Shown here piece after piece: positions 25,217 through 33,020 of a DNA stretch of 55,201 nucleotides. The position numbers and the translations under genes were made by a program. The notes beneath the pieces are model-generated. The model searched no databases. It had not been told where the DNA came from and saw only the letters and a list, made by a program, of their open reading frames with translations. Source of the DNA: Actinomycetes bacterium. GTDB taxonomy: Bacteria; Actinomycetota; Acidimicrobiia; Acidimicrobiales; RAAP-2. Position 1 is the stretch's first letter. Each line of letters starts with the position of its first letter. The stretch spans positions 1 to 55,201 of the forward strand of contig JAKATH010000007.1 in assembly GCA_021828055.1 (NCBI GenBank), read 5' to 3'.

Positions 25217-26578
25217 ATGGGCACGACGGGCGAGGTCTTCAAGGCGTACGACATTCGCGGCACCGTTCCCGACCAGATCGACGCCGCGATGTGCCGCGCC
25301 ATCGGAGGTGCGATGGCCCGCTTCACCAAGGCGCCCCGCATCCTCGTCGCAAGGGACATGCGCGACTCGGGCATCGCGCTGTCCGAGGCGTTCTCCACAG
25401 GGGCTCGCGCCGAGGGCGCCGCGGTCACCGATCTCGGCATGACGTCCACCGACTGCCTGTACTTCGCGTCGGGGGAGCTCGACTCGCCGGCCGCGATGTT
25501 CACCGCCTCGCACAACCCGGCGGCGTACAACGGCGTCAAGCTCTGCCTCTCCGGCGCGAGGCCGATCGGACGGGACACCGGGCTCGCGGAGATCGAGGCG
25601 CTGACCAACGAGCTCTTGGCGGCGCCCCCGCCTGCCACAGCGCCGCTCGCACCGATCGACCACGAAGACGTCCTGGAGGATTTCGCCACCCACGTCAGGT
25701 CGTTCGTCGACGTGAGGTCCCTGCGGCCGCTGCGGGTCGTGGCCGACACGGCGAACGGGATGGGCGGACTCGTCCTCCCCCGCGTCATGGAGGGGCTGCC
25801 GTTCGAGGTCGACGTCCTCTACGGGGACCTCGACGGGACGTTCCCGAACCACCCGGCCGACCCCATCCAGGAAGAGAACCTGCGCGATCTCAAGGCCGCG
25901 GTGCTCGAGGCGGGCGCCGACGCCGGCCTCGCCTTCGACGGTGACGCGGACCGCTGTTTCCTCGTCGACGAGCGAGCCGAGATGGTGTCGGGGTCGCTCA
26001 CGACCGCGCTGGTCGCGGTCTCGATGCTGGAGAAGCACCCGGGTGCGACGGTGCTCTACAACTGCATCTGCTCGCACGCGGTCCGCGAGGCGGTCGCCGA
26101 GCACGGTGGCACCGGCATCCGCACCCGGGTGGGGCATTCGTACATCAAGCAGGTGATGGCGGAGACCGGAGCGGTCTTCGGCGGCGAGCACTCGGGCCAC
26201 TACTACTACCGGGACAACTACCGGGCCGACTCCGGGGTCATCACCGCGCTGGTCGTGCTCGAGCTCATGAGCGTGAGCGGCAGCCCCCTCTCAGAGCTGC
26301 TCCGGCCCTACCGCCGGTACGCAAGCTCGGGGGAGATCAACACGGAGGCCGCCGACCCCTCGAAGGCCGTCGAAGCCTTGGCGGAAGCCGAAGCGGCGAA
26401 GGGGAGCGAGATCGACCGGCTCGACGGTCTCACGGTGGAGCACGGCAACTGGTGGTACAACCTGCGGCCGTCCAACACCGAGCCGCTGCTGCGCTTGAAC
26501 GTGGAGGCGGCAGACGAGGCATCCTGTGCGAGGCACGTGGCCGAGATCCTCGACCTGGTCCGTGCAGAGACGCCCTGA
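25217..26578 (+). CDS. manB: Phosphomannomutase/phosphoglucomutase
   Basis: A 453-residue alpha-D-phosphohexomutase with all four signatures: TASHNP containing the phosphorylated Ser98, the magnesium loop DGDADR (241-246), the sugar-binding GGEHSGHYYYRDNY, and the phosphate-binding RPSNTEP near the C-terminus. It interconverts mannose-6-phosphate and mannose-1-phosphate, supplying the ManC-like pyrophosphorylase. Start ATG 25217. Followed 25 bp later by the Trm112-like gene and then the SIS isomerase, an order conserved in mycobacteria and Streptomyces (manB beside a manA-like SIS gene). Confidence 0.93.
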   Translation: MGTTGEVFKAYDIRGTVPDQIDAAMCRAIGGAMARFTKAPRILVARDMRDSGIALSEAFSTGARAEGAAVTDLGMTSTDCLYFASGELDSPAAMFTASHNPAAYNGVKLCLSGARPIGRDTGLAEIEALTNELLAAPPPATAPLAPIDHEDVLEDFATHVRSFVDVRSLRPLRVVADTANGMGGLVLPRVMEGLPFEVDVLYGDLDGTFPNHPADPIQEENLRDLKAAVLEAGADAGLAFDGDADRCFLVDERAEMVSGSLTTALVAVSMLEKHPGATVLYNCICSHAVREAVAEHGGTGIRTRVGHSYIKQVMAETGAVFGGEHSGHYYYRDNYRADSGVITALVVLELMSVSGSPLSELLRPYRRYASSGEINTEAADPSKAVEALAEAEAAKGSEIDRLDGLTVEHGNWWYNLRPSNTEPLLRLNVEAADEASCARHVAEILDLVRAETP

Positions 26579-26603
26579 GGAGATCCGCGGGAGAAGGAGA
26601 CCG

Positions 26604-26873
26604 GTGCCACTCGACCAACTGCTGATCGACGTCCTCGTGTGCCCTGTCGACAAGGGCCCGCTCCTGTGGTTCGAGGACGAGCAGCTCCTCTACAACCCGC
26701 GGCTGAAAAAGGGCTACGAGGTCCGTGACGACATCCCGATCCTCCTCGTCGACGAGTCGAGGAACGTCAGCGACGGCGAGCACGGTCGTCTCATGACGAA
26801 GGCGCAGCGCGATGGCGTGCCGGAGACCGGCCTGGCGGGCCGCCCGCCTCATGGCGGTGGAGCGGGCGGGTGA
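26604..26873 (+). CDS. Trm112-like small protein
   Basis: An 89-residue protein: LLIDVLVCPVDKGPLLWFEDEQLLYNPRLKKGYEVRDDIPILLVDESRNV. This matches the Trm112/UPF0434 fold. The first zinc-ligand pair is reduced to a single Cys (CPVD) and the second pair is absent, so it probably binds no zinc. GTG 26604 is preceded by a good AAGGAG; the stop overlaps the SIS gene start (GTGA). Members of this family in actinomycetes lie between manB and the SIS isomerase gene; role unknown, perhaps a chaperone-like partner. Confidence 0.8.
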   Translation: MPLDQLLIDVLVCPVDKGPLLWFEDEQLLYNPRLKKGYEVRDDIPILLVDESRNVSDGEHGRLMTKAQRDGVPETGLAGRPPHGGGAGG

Positions 26874-27934
26874 CCACCACCGCACCTTCGCCCCTCCCGG
26901 TCGACTCGCTCGGCATGTGGGGGGCCACCGCGGCGCTCCCCGAGCAGATGGAGGGGGCGATCGACCGCGCGGCCGAGGTGGACCTCGGCGACCTCGGTGC
27001 TCGAGGACCGTTCAGCTCGGTCGTGGCCTGCGGCATGGGGGGGAGCGGGATCGCCGGCGACGTGCTCGAGGCCCTTGCGTCGCCGCGCGCCCGCGTGCCC
27101 GTGCAGGTGGTGAAGGGCTACCAGCTCCCGGCGTGCGTCGGTCCCTCCACCCTGGTCTTCGCGCTCTCCTTCTCCGGCGGCACCGAGGAGACGCTCTCCT
27201 GCATGGAAGAGGCGCGCGCCCGCGGGGCTCCCGTCGTGGCCGTGTCCGGCCCGGGCGCCCTGGCCGAGATCGCGACGGGTGCCGGTTGGCCGCTGGTCGC
27301 GGTCCCCGCAGGCATCCCCCAGCCGCGTGCCGGCATCGGCGCGCTCTCGGTTCCACCGCTCGTGGTGCTCGAGCGCCTCGGCCTGCTCCGGGAGATGGCA
27401 GGGCCGCTCCGCGACGCGGCCGGCGTGGTGGGGGAGAGCCGCGACCGCCTCGTCAGGCCCGGCAGCACGGCGGAGGAGCTGGCGAAGCGGGTCGGCCGGA
27501 CCATCCCTCTCGTGCACGGGACGCCCGGGCCGACCGCGGTGGCTGCGATCCGGTGGAAGACCCAGGTGAACGAGAACGCGAAGTCGCCGGCCTTCGTCTC
27601 CTTCCAGCCCGAGCTGTGCCACAACGAGGTGGCCGGGTGGGGGCAGCACGGCGACGTGACCCGCCAAGCGATCACGGCGGTCGTCCTCCGTCATCCCGGT
27701 GAGCATCCTCGCGTCGCGCGCCGGTTCCAGCTGGTGGAGCAGCTCATGACAGAGGTGCTCGCCAACGTCCTCGACGTGCGGACCGATGCGGTCAGCGACG
27801 TCGCCGCGCTCTTCGACCTCGTGCTCCTCGGGGACTTCGTCTCGCTCCACCTCGCTGCGGCGGAGGGAGTCGATCCCGGGCCGGTCCCCGTCCTGAGCGA
27901 GCTCAAGCACCGGCTGGCGACATGGGACGGCTGA
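26870..27934 (+). CDS. SIS-domain phosphoglucose/phosphomannose isomerase family protein
   Basis: A 354-residue protein with two SIS domains. Key segments are VVACGMGGSGIAGDV (~52-66), FALSFSGGTEETLSCMEEA (~107-125) and, in the C-terminal half, HGTPGPTAVAAIRWKTQVNENAKSPAFVSFQPELCHNEVAGW. The last is the conserved catalytic region of bifunctional phosphoglucose/phosphomannose isomerases (Glu and His). It would make mannose-6-phosphate from fructose-6-phosphate, just upstream of ManB in the pathway. Start GTG 26870 overlaps the Trm112-like stop. Its last 14 bases belong to a 17-bp tandem duplication whose second copy starts the next gene. Confidence 0.87.
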   Translation: MTTTAPSPLPVDSLGMWGATAALPEQMEGAIDRAAEVDLGDLGARGPFSSVVACGMGGSGIAGDVLEALASPRARVPVQVVKGYQLPACVGPSTLVFALSFSGGTEETLSCMEEARARGAPVVAVSGPGALAEIATGAGWPLVAVPAGIPQPRAGIGALSVPPLVVLERLGLLREMAGPLRDAAGVVGESRDRLVRPGSTAEELAKRVGRTIPLVHGTPGPTAVAAIRWKTQVNENAKSPAFVSFQPELCHNEVAGWGQHGDVTRQAITAVVLRHPGEHPRVARRFQLVEQLMTEVLANVLDVRTDAVSDVAALFDLVLLGDFVSLHLAAAEGVDPGPVPVLSELKHRLATWDG

Positions 27935-27954
27935 CGGCATGGGACGGCTGACGG
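27921..27954 (+). repeat. 17-bp tandem duplication separating two genes
   Basis: CATGGGACGGCTGACGG occurs at 27921-27937 and again at 27938-27954. Copy 1 carries the SIS gene stop (TGA 27932-27934), and copy 2 carries the ATG (27939) of the YceH gene. In copy 1 the same ATG (27922) runs into a stop after nine codons. Confidence 0.95.
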
Positions 27955-28670
27955 CGCACGAGGGGCGCGTGGTCGCGTCCCTCGTGGAGAAGCACCTGAC
28001 GATCCCCCAGCACTATCCGCTCACGCTGCACGCGCTGGTGGAGGCCTGCAACCAGGCGTCCAATCGCGAGCCCGTCACCTCGTTGTCCGAGACGGAGGTG
28101 CTCGGTGCGGTCGAGTCCTTGAAGGCGAAGCGGATGGTCCGAGCTGTGCTCCCGTCGCACGGTCGCTCCGTCGTGCGCTACCGCCACGTGCTCGACGAAA
28201 CCCTCGGGCTCGACGCGGCCCAGCTCGCCGTGCTCGCGGTCCTCGAGCTGCGCGGGCCGCAGACCGTCGCGGAGCTGCGCGCCCGCACCCTGCGCATGGC
28301 CGCCATCGAGTCCGTGGACCACGAGCTCGGACTGCTCGCAGAGAGGGAGGAGCCGCTCGCCGTGCTCGTGGGGCGCCGCCCCGGTCAGAAGGAGGGCCGC
28401 TGGGCGTCGCTGCTCGCAGAGGAAGGACCGCGCGATGCCGCGCCGGCAGCCGGTCCAGGGACGGCAGCGAGGGGCGCCGGCGCGCCGAACGCAGACTCGG
28501 AGCTGCGGTCCGCAGCGGCACCGAGCTCGGCGGTGGACGCCCTCGGCGCCGACGTCGTAGACCTCCGCCGGGACGTCGCCGCCGTGCGGGAGGAGCTCGA
28601 GGTGCTGCGTGACGCGCTCGAGGTGCTGCGTTCGGGGTTGGCGGACCTCCGGACGAGCCTCGGCGGGTGA
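27939..28670 (+). CDS. YceH/DUF480 family protein
   Basis: A 243-residue protein. Residues ~1-165 match the two-winged-helix YceH (DUF480) family: LTAHEGRVVASLVEKHLTIPQHYPLTLHALVEACNQASNREPVTSLSETEV and LAVLELRGPQTVAELRARTLRM. The C-terminal ~60 residues form a predicted coiled coil (VVDLRRDVAAVREELEVLRDALEVLRSGL). Molecular function is unknown; the winged helices suggest nucleic-acid binding. It begins 4 bp after the SIS stop, within a 17-bp tandem copy, and is convergent with the thiolase gene. Confidence 0.88.
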   Translation: MGRLTAHEGRVVASLVEKHLTIPQHYPLTLHALVEACNQASNREPVTSLSETEVLGAVESLKAKRMVRAVLPSHGRSVVRYRHVLDETLGLDAAQLAVLAVLELRGPQTVAELRARTLRMAAIESVDHELGLLAEREEPLAVLVGRRPGQKEGRWASLLAEEGPRDAAPAAGPGTAARGAGAPNADSELRSAAAPSSAVDALGADVVDLRRDVAAVREELEVLRDALEVLRSGLADLRTSLGG

Positions 28671-28676
28671 GCTTGG

Positions 28677-28780
28677 CCGGCGCCCGGCCAGGGGGAACCA
28701 GCCCGGCGCCCGGCCAGGGGGAACCAGCCCGGCGCCCGGCCAGGCGGAGCCGGCCCGGCGCCCGGCCAGGCGGAGCCGGC
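28677..28780. repeat. 26-bp tandem array, 4 copies, between convergent genes
   Basis: Four 26-bp units at 28677, 28703, 28729 and 28755 begin CCGGCGCCCGGCCAGG. The first two end GGGAACCAGC and the last two CGGAGCCGGC. The array fills the 116-bp gap between the YceH and thiolase stops. Units are rich in self-complementary GC, so they may work as a bidirectional terminator. Confidence 0.93.
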
Positions 28781-28786
28781 CCGGGA

Positions 28787-29992
28787 TCAGCTGAGCCGCT
28801 CGACGACCATCGCCATCCCCTGGCCGCCGCCGACGCACATCGTTTCGAGGCCGACCACCTTGTCCGCGTCCTCGAGGCCGTTCAGGAGCGTCGTCATGAT
28901 GCGCGCTCCCGTCTGCCCGAAGGGGTGCCCGAGGGCGATCGCCCCTCCGTGGACGTTCAGCCTGTCCCATTCGATGCCCAGCTCGGCGGCGCACGGGATC
29001 ACCTGCGCTGCGAAAGCCTCGTTGAGCTCCACCAGATCGACGTCGTCGATCGTCATCCGCGCGCGCTCGAGCACCCTTCGCACGGCGTCAACCGGCCCGA
29101 GCCCCATGATCTCCGGGTTCAGGGCGGAGACGGCGCTCGCGACGACGCGTGCGAGCGGCGTGACTCCGAGCTCCCGCGCTCGGGTGTCGCTCATCACGAC
29201 CACCGCCGCCGCGCCGTCGTTCAAGGGGCAGGCGTTGCCGGCGGTCACGGTTCCGCCCTCCCGGAACACGGGCTGCAGCTGCGCCAGACCTTCCAGGCTG
29301 GTGTTGGGTCGCGGACCGTCGTCCTTGCGCACCTCGGTGCCACTGGGGGTCGTGACCGGGATGATCTCGCGCTCGAAGAACCCGTTCTCGGCCGACGCGA
29401 CGGCACGCGTCTGCGACATGAGCGCGTACTCGTCCTGCGCCGTCCGGCTGACCTTCTTGTGCTCGGCAACGTTCTCGGCGGTCTGGCCCATCGCGATGTA
29501 GACGTCGTCCAGCCCGCCGTGCGGCTCCCAGGGGTCGGTCACCTTCGACGCCCGGGCGGCGGTGCGCGCTTCGGCCTCCTCGAACACCCGGTTGTGCGGG
29601 CCCGAGTCGGCGAAGCCGTTCATGTAACGGCTCACGGTCTCGACGCCCGCCGCCACGAAGATGTCGCCCTCCCCCGCCTTGATGGCGTGAGCTGCCATGC
29701 GGATGGTCTGGAGCGACGACGAGCAGTACCGGTTGACCGTGACACCGGGCACGTCGTCCAGCCCGGTCATGACCGCGACGACGCGGGCGATGTTGTAGCC
29801 CGACTCCCCAGCCGGCTGCGCGCAGCCGACGATCAGGTCCTCGACCAGATGCGGTTCGATCTGCGGCACCTTGTCGAGAACGGCCTTCACGACGTGCGCG
29901 GCGAGGTCGTCGGGCCTGCAGTCGACGAGCGAGCCCTTGCCGGCCCTCCCGATGGGCGTCCGGCCGGTGGCGACGATCACGGCTTCGGGCAT
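28787..29992 (-). CDS. Acetyl-CoA acetyltransferase (thiolase)
   Basis: A 401-residue thiolase with the nucleophile Cys90 in NRYCSSSLQT, the GLGPV segment, NEAFAAQV, the catalytic His in GGAIALGHPFGQTGAR and the second Cys in CVGGGQG. It either condenses two acetyl-CoA or cleaves 3-ketoacyl-CoA; the close FadA-like pattern fits fatty-acid or sterol degradation. ATG 29992 was chosen over the open upstream frame because the domain starts there (MPEAVIVATGRTPIG) and GAGGAGAGG precedes it; the upstream frame only translates the 23-bp array. It is divergent from the ABC transporter genes. Confidence 0.92.
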   Translation of the reverse strand: MPEAVIVATGRTPIGRAGKGSLVDCRPDDLAAHVVKAVLDKVPQIEPHLVEDLIVGCAQPAGESGYNIARVVAVMTGLDDVPGVTVNRYCSSSLQTIRMAAHAIKAGEGDIFVAAGVETVSRYMNGFADSGPHNRVFEEAEARTAARASKVTDPWEPHGGLDDVYIAMGQTAENVAEHKKVSRTAQDEYALMSQTRAVASAENGFFEREIIPVTTPSGTEVRKDDGPRPNTSLEGLAQLQPVFREGGTVTAGNACPLNDGAAAVVVMSDTRARELGVTPLARVVASAVSALNPEIMGLGPVDAVRRVLERARMTIDDVDLVELNEAFAAQVIPCAAELGIEWDRLNVHGGAIALGHPFGQTGARIMTTLLNGLEDADKVVGLETMCVGGGQGMAMVVERLS

Positions 29993-30064
29993 TCGACACC
30001 TCTCCTCGTTCTCAGGGACCGTAAAGGGGGCTCGGAGCCACGATCCAGATCGGGTGTTCCCCTT

Positions 30065-30206
30065 CCGGATCCACCCCGGTCGTGCTTCCGGATCCACCCC
30101 GGTCGTGCTTCCGGATCCACCCCGGTCGTGCTTCCGGATCCACCCCGGTCGTGCTTCCGGATCCACCCCGGTCGTGCTTCCGGATCCACCCCGGTCGTGC
30201 TTCCGG
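30065..30206. repeat. 23-bp tandem array, 6 copies, in a divergent promoter region
   Basis: Six identical 23-bp units starting CCGGATCCACCCCGGTCG at 30065, 30088, 30111, 30134, 30157 and 30180, plus 4 bp. It lies between the divergent thiolase (start 29992) and ABC ATPase (start 30308). There are no spacers, so it is not a CRISPR array. It could tile binding sites (each unit has a GGATCC palindrome) or simply be a recent expansion. Confidence 0.96.
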
Positions 30207-30220
30207 TCCGAGCCCTGAAG

Positions 30221-30234
30221 TTACCAGCCGGTAA
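30221..30234. promoter_or_regulatory. Candidate TetR-type operator
   Basis: The 14-bp inverted repeat TTACCAGCCGGTAA (TTACC-N4-GGTAA) lies in a locally AT-rich patch between the divergent thiolase and ABC transporter genes. Its size and symmetry fit TetR-family operators that control lipid-metabolism and drug-export genes. No such regulator gene is adjacent. Confidence 0.45.
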
Positions 30235-30307
30235 TTCGAACGGCGCGAGTCTCCGTGGGAACCGTAGCGGGCGCCGGAGCGCGACGACGCCCCGGTACGC
30301 TCGGCCC

Positions 30308-31396
30308 GTGGCCCTGTTCACCCGCCACTCCGGCGCGCCCTCCACGGCGGCCGGCCCAGCACCCGCCGTTGCGGGCGCCGTGGCGAACGGCCGCGCAGCG
30401 GCCGGTGCGAGCGGCGAGGGGCAGGCGATCGAGGCCCGAGACCTCGTGCGCCGGTTCGGCACGATCGACGCCGTGCGGGGCGTCAGCTTCGAGGTGGCGC
30501 AGGGCGAGACCTTCGGCTTCCTCGGCCCGAACGGCGCCGGCAAGTCCACGACCATCTCGATGCTGTGCACGCTCCTCAACCCGACGTCCGGTGTCGCGAA
30601 GGTCGCGGGCTACGACGTGGTCGCCCAGCGCGCGGAGGTGCGCAAGCGCATCGGGCTCGTCTTCCAGGACACGACCCTGGACGACTACCTGACCGCGCAG
30701 GAGAACCTCCGATTCCACGCGGAGCTCTACGGCGTTGCGCGGAGCCAGACCGGTCCGAGGATCGATGACGTCCTCCAGATGGTGGGACTCGTGGACCGGC
30801 GGGACAGCGTGGTGCGCACCTTCTCGGGCGGCATGAAGCGTAGGCTCGAGATCGCGCGCGGGCTTCTCCACTCGCCTCGTGTGCTCTTCCTGGACGAGCC
30901 GACCGTCGGCCTCGACCCGCAGACCCGAGCCCACATCTGGGGCTACATCGACGAGCTGCGCACGCGCGAGGCGATCACCATCTTCCTCACGACGCACTAC
31001 ATGGAGGAAGCGGAGCACTGCGACCGGATCGCGATCATCGACGAGGGCCGCATCGTGGTCGAGGACTCCCCTGCACGGCTCAAGGCAAGCGTCGGGCAGG
31101 ATCGCGTGGAGATCTCGACGGCAGACGACGCCGCGGCCATCGCCGCGTTGCGGGGGCACTTCTCGCTCGACGCCGCCATGAGCGAGGGGGTCGTCGCCTT
31201 CTACGTCGCCCAGGGAGAGGTGTTCGTGCCCCGGCTGTTCGCCGAGCTCGGCGTGCCGATCCAGTCGGTCAGCGTCGCCCGGCCGACGCTCGACGACGTG
31301 TTCATGAATTACACCGGCCGGACGATCCGCGACGCGGAGGCGTCCGGCAGCGAGCGGATGGCGGCCAGCGCGTGGATACGGGCGAGGAGGAGATGA
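30308..31396 (+). CDS. ABC transporter ATP-binding protein (DrrA-type)
   Basis: A 362-residue ATPase. Walker A is GPNGAGKST (~73-81), the Q-loop is VFQDTTLDDYLT, the signature is FSGGMKRRLEIARGLL, Walker B is VLFLDEPTVGLD, and the H-loop is FLTTHYMEEAEHCDRI. The C-terminal domain ends SVARPTLDDVFMNYTGRTIRD, typical of DrrA/NodI-like export ATPases. A ~38-residue Ala/Gly-rich N-terminal extension follows the GTG start at 30308. It overlaps the permease gene by ATGA. Substrate is unknown; family members export drugs, lipids or polysaccharides. Confidence 0.92.
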   Translation: MALFTRHSGAPSTAAGPAPAVAGAVANGRAAAGASGEGQAIEARDLVRRFGTIDAVRGVSFEVAQGETFGFLGPNGAGKSTTISMLCTLLNPTSGVAKVAGYDVVAQRAEVRKRIGLVFQDTTLDDYLTAQENLRFHAELYGVARSQTGPRIDDVLQMVGLVDRRDSVVRTFSGGMKRRLEIARGLLHSPRVLFLDEPTVGLDPQTRAHIWGYIDELRTREAITIFLTTHYMEEAEHCDRIAIIDEGRIVVEDSPARLKASVGQDRVEISTADDAAAIAALRGHFSLDAAMSEGVVAFYVAQGEVFVPRLFAELGVPIQSVSVARPTLDDVFMNYTGRTIRDAEASGSERMAASAWIRARRR

Positions 31397-32418
31397 GCGA
31401 GGCGCCGATCCGAGGCGCGCCGGCGCGAGCGCCCGACGGCGCGACGGCGCCAGACCCGCCGGGCGCGCCGTCGCGCCTCTCGCGAGACCTGCGATCGCCC
31501 GAGCTCACGGATCGGCCCTTCGGTCGGGCAGCCGCGCAGGGGCCCGGAGGACCCGGGCGACACCGCGCGGCGCCGGCGACGGTGCGCGTCGCCGGCGGAC
31601 GGCTGCAAGACGACCTTCGCGCGGTGGCAATGGTCTGGCGCCGGGAGCTGATCCGCTTCGGTAGGAACCGGCTCCGCATCATCACGTCCCTCGTGCAGCC
31701 GATCCTGTTCCTCTTCGTCCTGGGCACGGGGCTCTCGTCGCTCATGGGACGGGGTCTCGGCGCAGGCGTCGACTTTCGAACCTTCATGTTCCCGGGTGTC
31801 GTCGCGATGACCGTCTTGTTCACCGCGATCTTCTCGTCGGTCTCGATCGTGTGGGACCGCGAGTTCGGCTTCCTCCGGGAGATGCTCGTGGCACCCGTCC
31901 GGCGCGGGGCCCTGGTGGTCGGCAAGTGCGCCGGGGGCGCCACCGTGGCGACGATCCAGGCACTCATCATGCTGGCACTGGCGGGGTTCGTCCACGTGCC
32001 CTACGCGCCGTCGCTGATCTTCACGTTGTTGGGCGAGATGGTCCTCGCAGCGGTCATGATCACCGCGCTCGGCACCGCGCTCGCTTCGCGCATGGCACAG
32101 GTCGAATCGTTCCAGGTCGTCATGCAGTTCGTCGTGCTGCCCCTGTTCTTCCTGTCCGGTGCGCTGTTCCCGTTGCGCGGCCTGCCGAGCTGGCTCGCGG
32201 TGCTCACGAAATTCGACCCTCTCGCCTACGTCGTCGACGCGATGCGCAGGGCGGTGTTCGCCCACGTCGGGACGACTCCTGCCCTGCGGACCCTGTTCGC
32301 AGGCGGCGTCACCTGGAACGGCTGGACGGTGCCCGTCGGCCTCGAGCTGGGGATCACCGCGGCGCTGGGCGCAGGGCTCCTGGGGATCGCCGTCTACTTC
32401 TTCGGCAAGACCGACTAG
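31393..32418 (+). CDS. ABC-2 type transporter permease (DrrB-type)
   Basis: A 341-residue protein. A disordered cytoplasmic N-terminus (~residues 1-75, rich in Pro/Arg) is followed by six membrane spans from ~100, including LVQPILFLFVLGTGLSSLM, FPGVVAMTVLFTAIFSS, the ABC-2 motif FGFLREMLVAPVRRGALVVGK, VVLPLFFLSGALFPL and a last span ending AVYFFGKTD. It pairs with the upstream ATPase as an exporter. ATG 31393 is preceded by GAGGAGG. The last 21 bp, including the TAG stop, are tandemly duplicated. Confidence 0.9.
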   Translation: MSEAPIRGAPARAPDGATAPDPPGAPSRLSRDLRSPELTDRPFGRAAAQGPGGPGRHRAAPATVRVAGGRLQDDLRAVAMVWRRELIRFGRNRLRIITSLVQPILFLFVLGTGLSSLMGRGLGAGVDFRTFMFPGVVAMTVLFTAIFSSVSIVWDREFGFLREMLVAPVRRGALVVGKCAGGATVATIQALIMLALAGFVHVPYAPSLIFTLLGEMVLAAVMITALGTALASRMAQVESFQVVMQFVVLPLFFLSGALFPLRGLPSWLAVLTKFDPLAYVVDAMRRAVFAHVGTTPALRTLFAGGVTWNGWTVPVGLELGITAALGAGLLGIAVYFFGKTD

Positions 32419-32439
32419 TTCTTCGGCAAGACCGACTAG
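32398..32439. repeat. 21-bp tandem duplication of a gene end
   Basis: TTCTTCGGCAAGACCGACTA plus G occurs at 32398-32418 and 32419-32439. Copy 1 ends with the permease TAG. The CTAG in copy 2 (32436-32439) contains the moaC stop on the other strand. Confidence 0.96.
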
Positions 32440-33020
32440 GACCCGCCGTCACGAGCCGCGAGGTCCGTGCCTTCCGACGGGAGCCGGGGCGGCGCCAACC
32501 GGCTCGTCGCGGTCCGCTGGCCCGACGCTCTCTCCCACGTCCCCGAGCGACCGCCGGACTTGTGCCACAGGCCGAGTGTCGTGAGCACCGCGTCCGGGTC
32601 GTGGTGACGCAGAGACATGAGCAGGGTGAGCCCGGCGAAGGCGCAGGCGGTCAGCGCCTCGACCTCGATGCCGGTCCTCGCCACCACCGAGGTCGACACC
32701 TGCACGAAGGCGGTGCCGGAGGCAGTGTCGAGGTCGACGCGGACGTCGACGTCGTCGAGGGGGAGCGGATGGCACAGCGGGACGAGAGACGGCGTCCGCT
32801 TGGCGCCCTGGATGCCGGTCGCCTTGGCGAAGGGCACGAAGTCCTCGTCCTTGGCCGCGGCCTCGAGCGCATCGGGGCTCGCACGAAGGACGCAGCGCGC
32901 GGTCGCGTGCCGCTCGGTGACGGGCTTGCCCGTGACGTCCACCATGCGGGCCCGTCCAGCCTCGTCCACGTGCGTGAACGCGCGCTCCGCCGCCCGAGGT
33001 GGCTCTCCGCCCTCCTTCAT
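32436..33020 (-). CDS. moaC: Cyclic pyranopterin monophosphate synthase MoaC
   Basis: A 194-residue protein. The MoaC core spans ~15-160: FTHVDEAGRARMVDVTGKPVTERHATA, FAKATGIQGAKRTPSLVPLCHPLPLDDVDV (active-site Lys and His) and TGIEVEALTACAFAGLTLLMSL. It converts the MoaA product into cyclic pyranopterin monophosphate for molybdenum cofactor. A ~35-residue basic C-terminal extension (from about WHKSGGRSGTW) goes beyond the family length. ATG 33020 overlaps the fdhD stop (ATGA). Its stop lies in the second copy of the permease-end duplication. Confidence 0.92.
   Translation of the reverse strand: MKEGGEPPRAAERAFTHVDEAGRARMVDVTGKPVTERHATARCVLRASPDALEAAAKDEDFVPFAKATGIQGAKRTPSLVPLCHPLPLDDVDVRVDLDTASGTAFVQVSTSVVARTGIEVEALTACAFAGLTLLMSLRHHDPDAVLTTLGLWHKSGGRSGTWERASGQRTATSRLAPPRLPSEGTDLAARDGGS

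Noticed and set aside
26604-26873. Zinc-ribbon rubredoxin-type protein
   Set aside because: Only one cysteine remains of the expected pairs; overall pattern and gene order fit the Trm112-like family instead.
29993-30166. Upstream extension of the thiolase (MDPEARPGWIRK repeats)
   Set aside because: It translates the 23-bp array, whose period is not a multiple of three. The ATG at 29992 has a ribosome site and the family's usual N-terminus.
30065-30206. CRISPR-like array of regularly spaced repeats
   Set aside because: The 23-bp units abut directly without spacers and no cas genes are present. The same holds for the other arrays; they are simple tandem repeats.
28667-31396. A 909-codon plus-strand frame as a single ABC protein
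   Set aside because: The first ~547 codons are antisense to the thiolase and translate the 26-bp and 23-bp arrays. The ATPase starts at GTG 30308.
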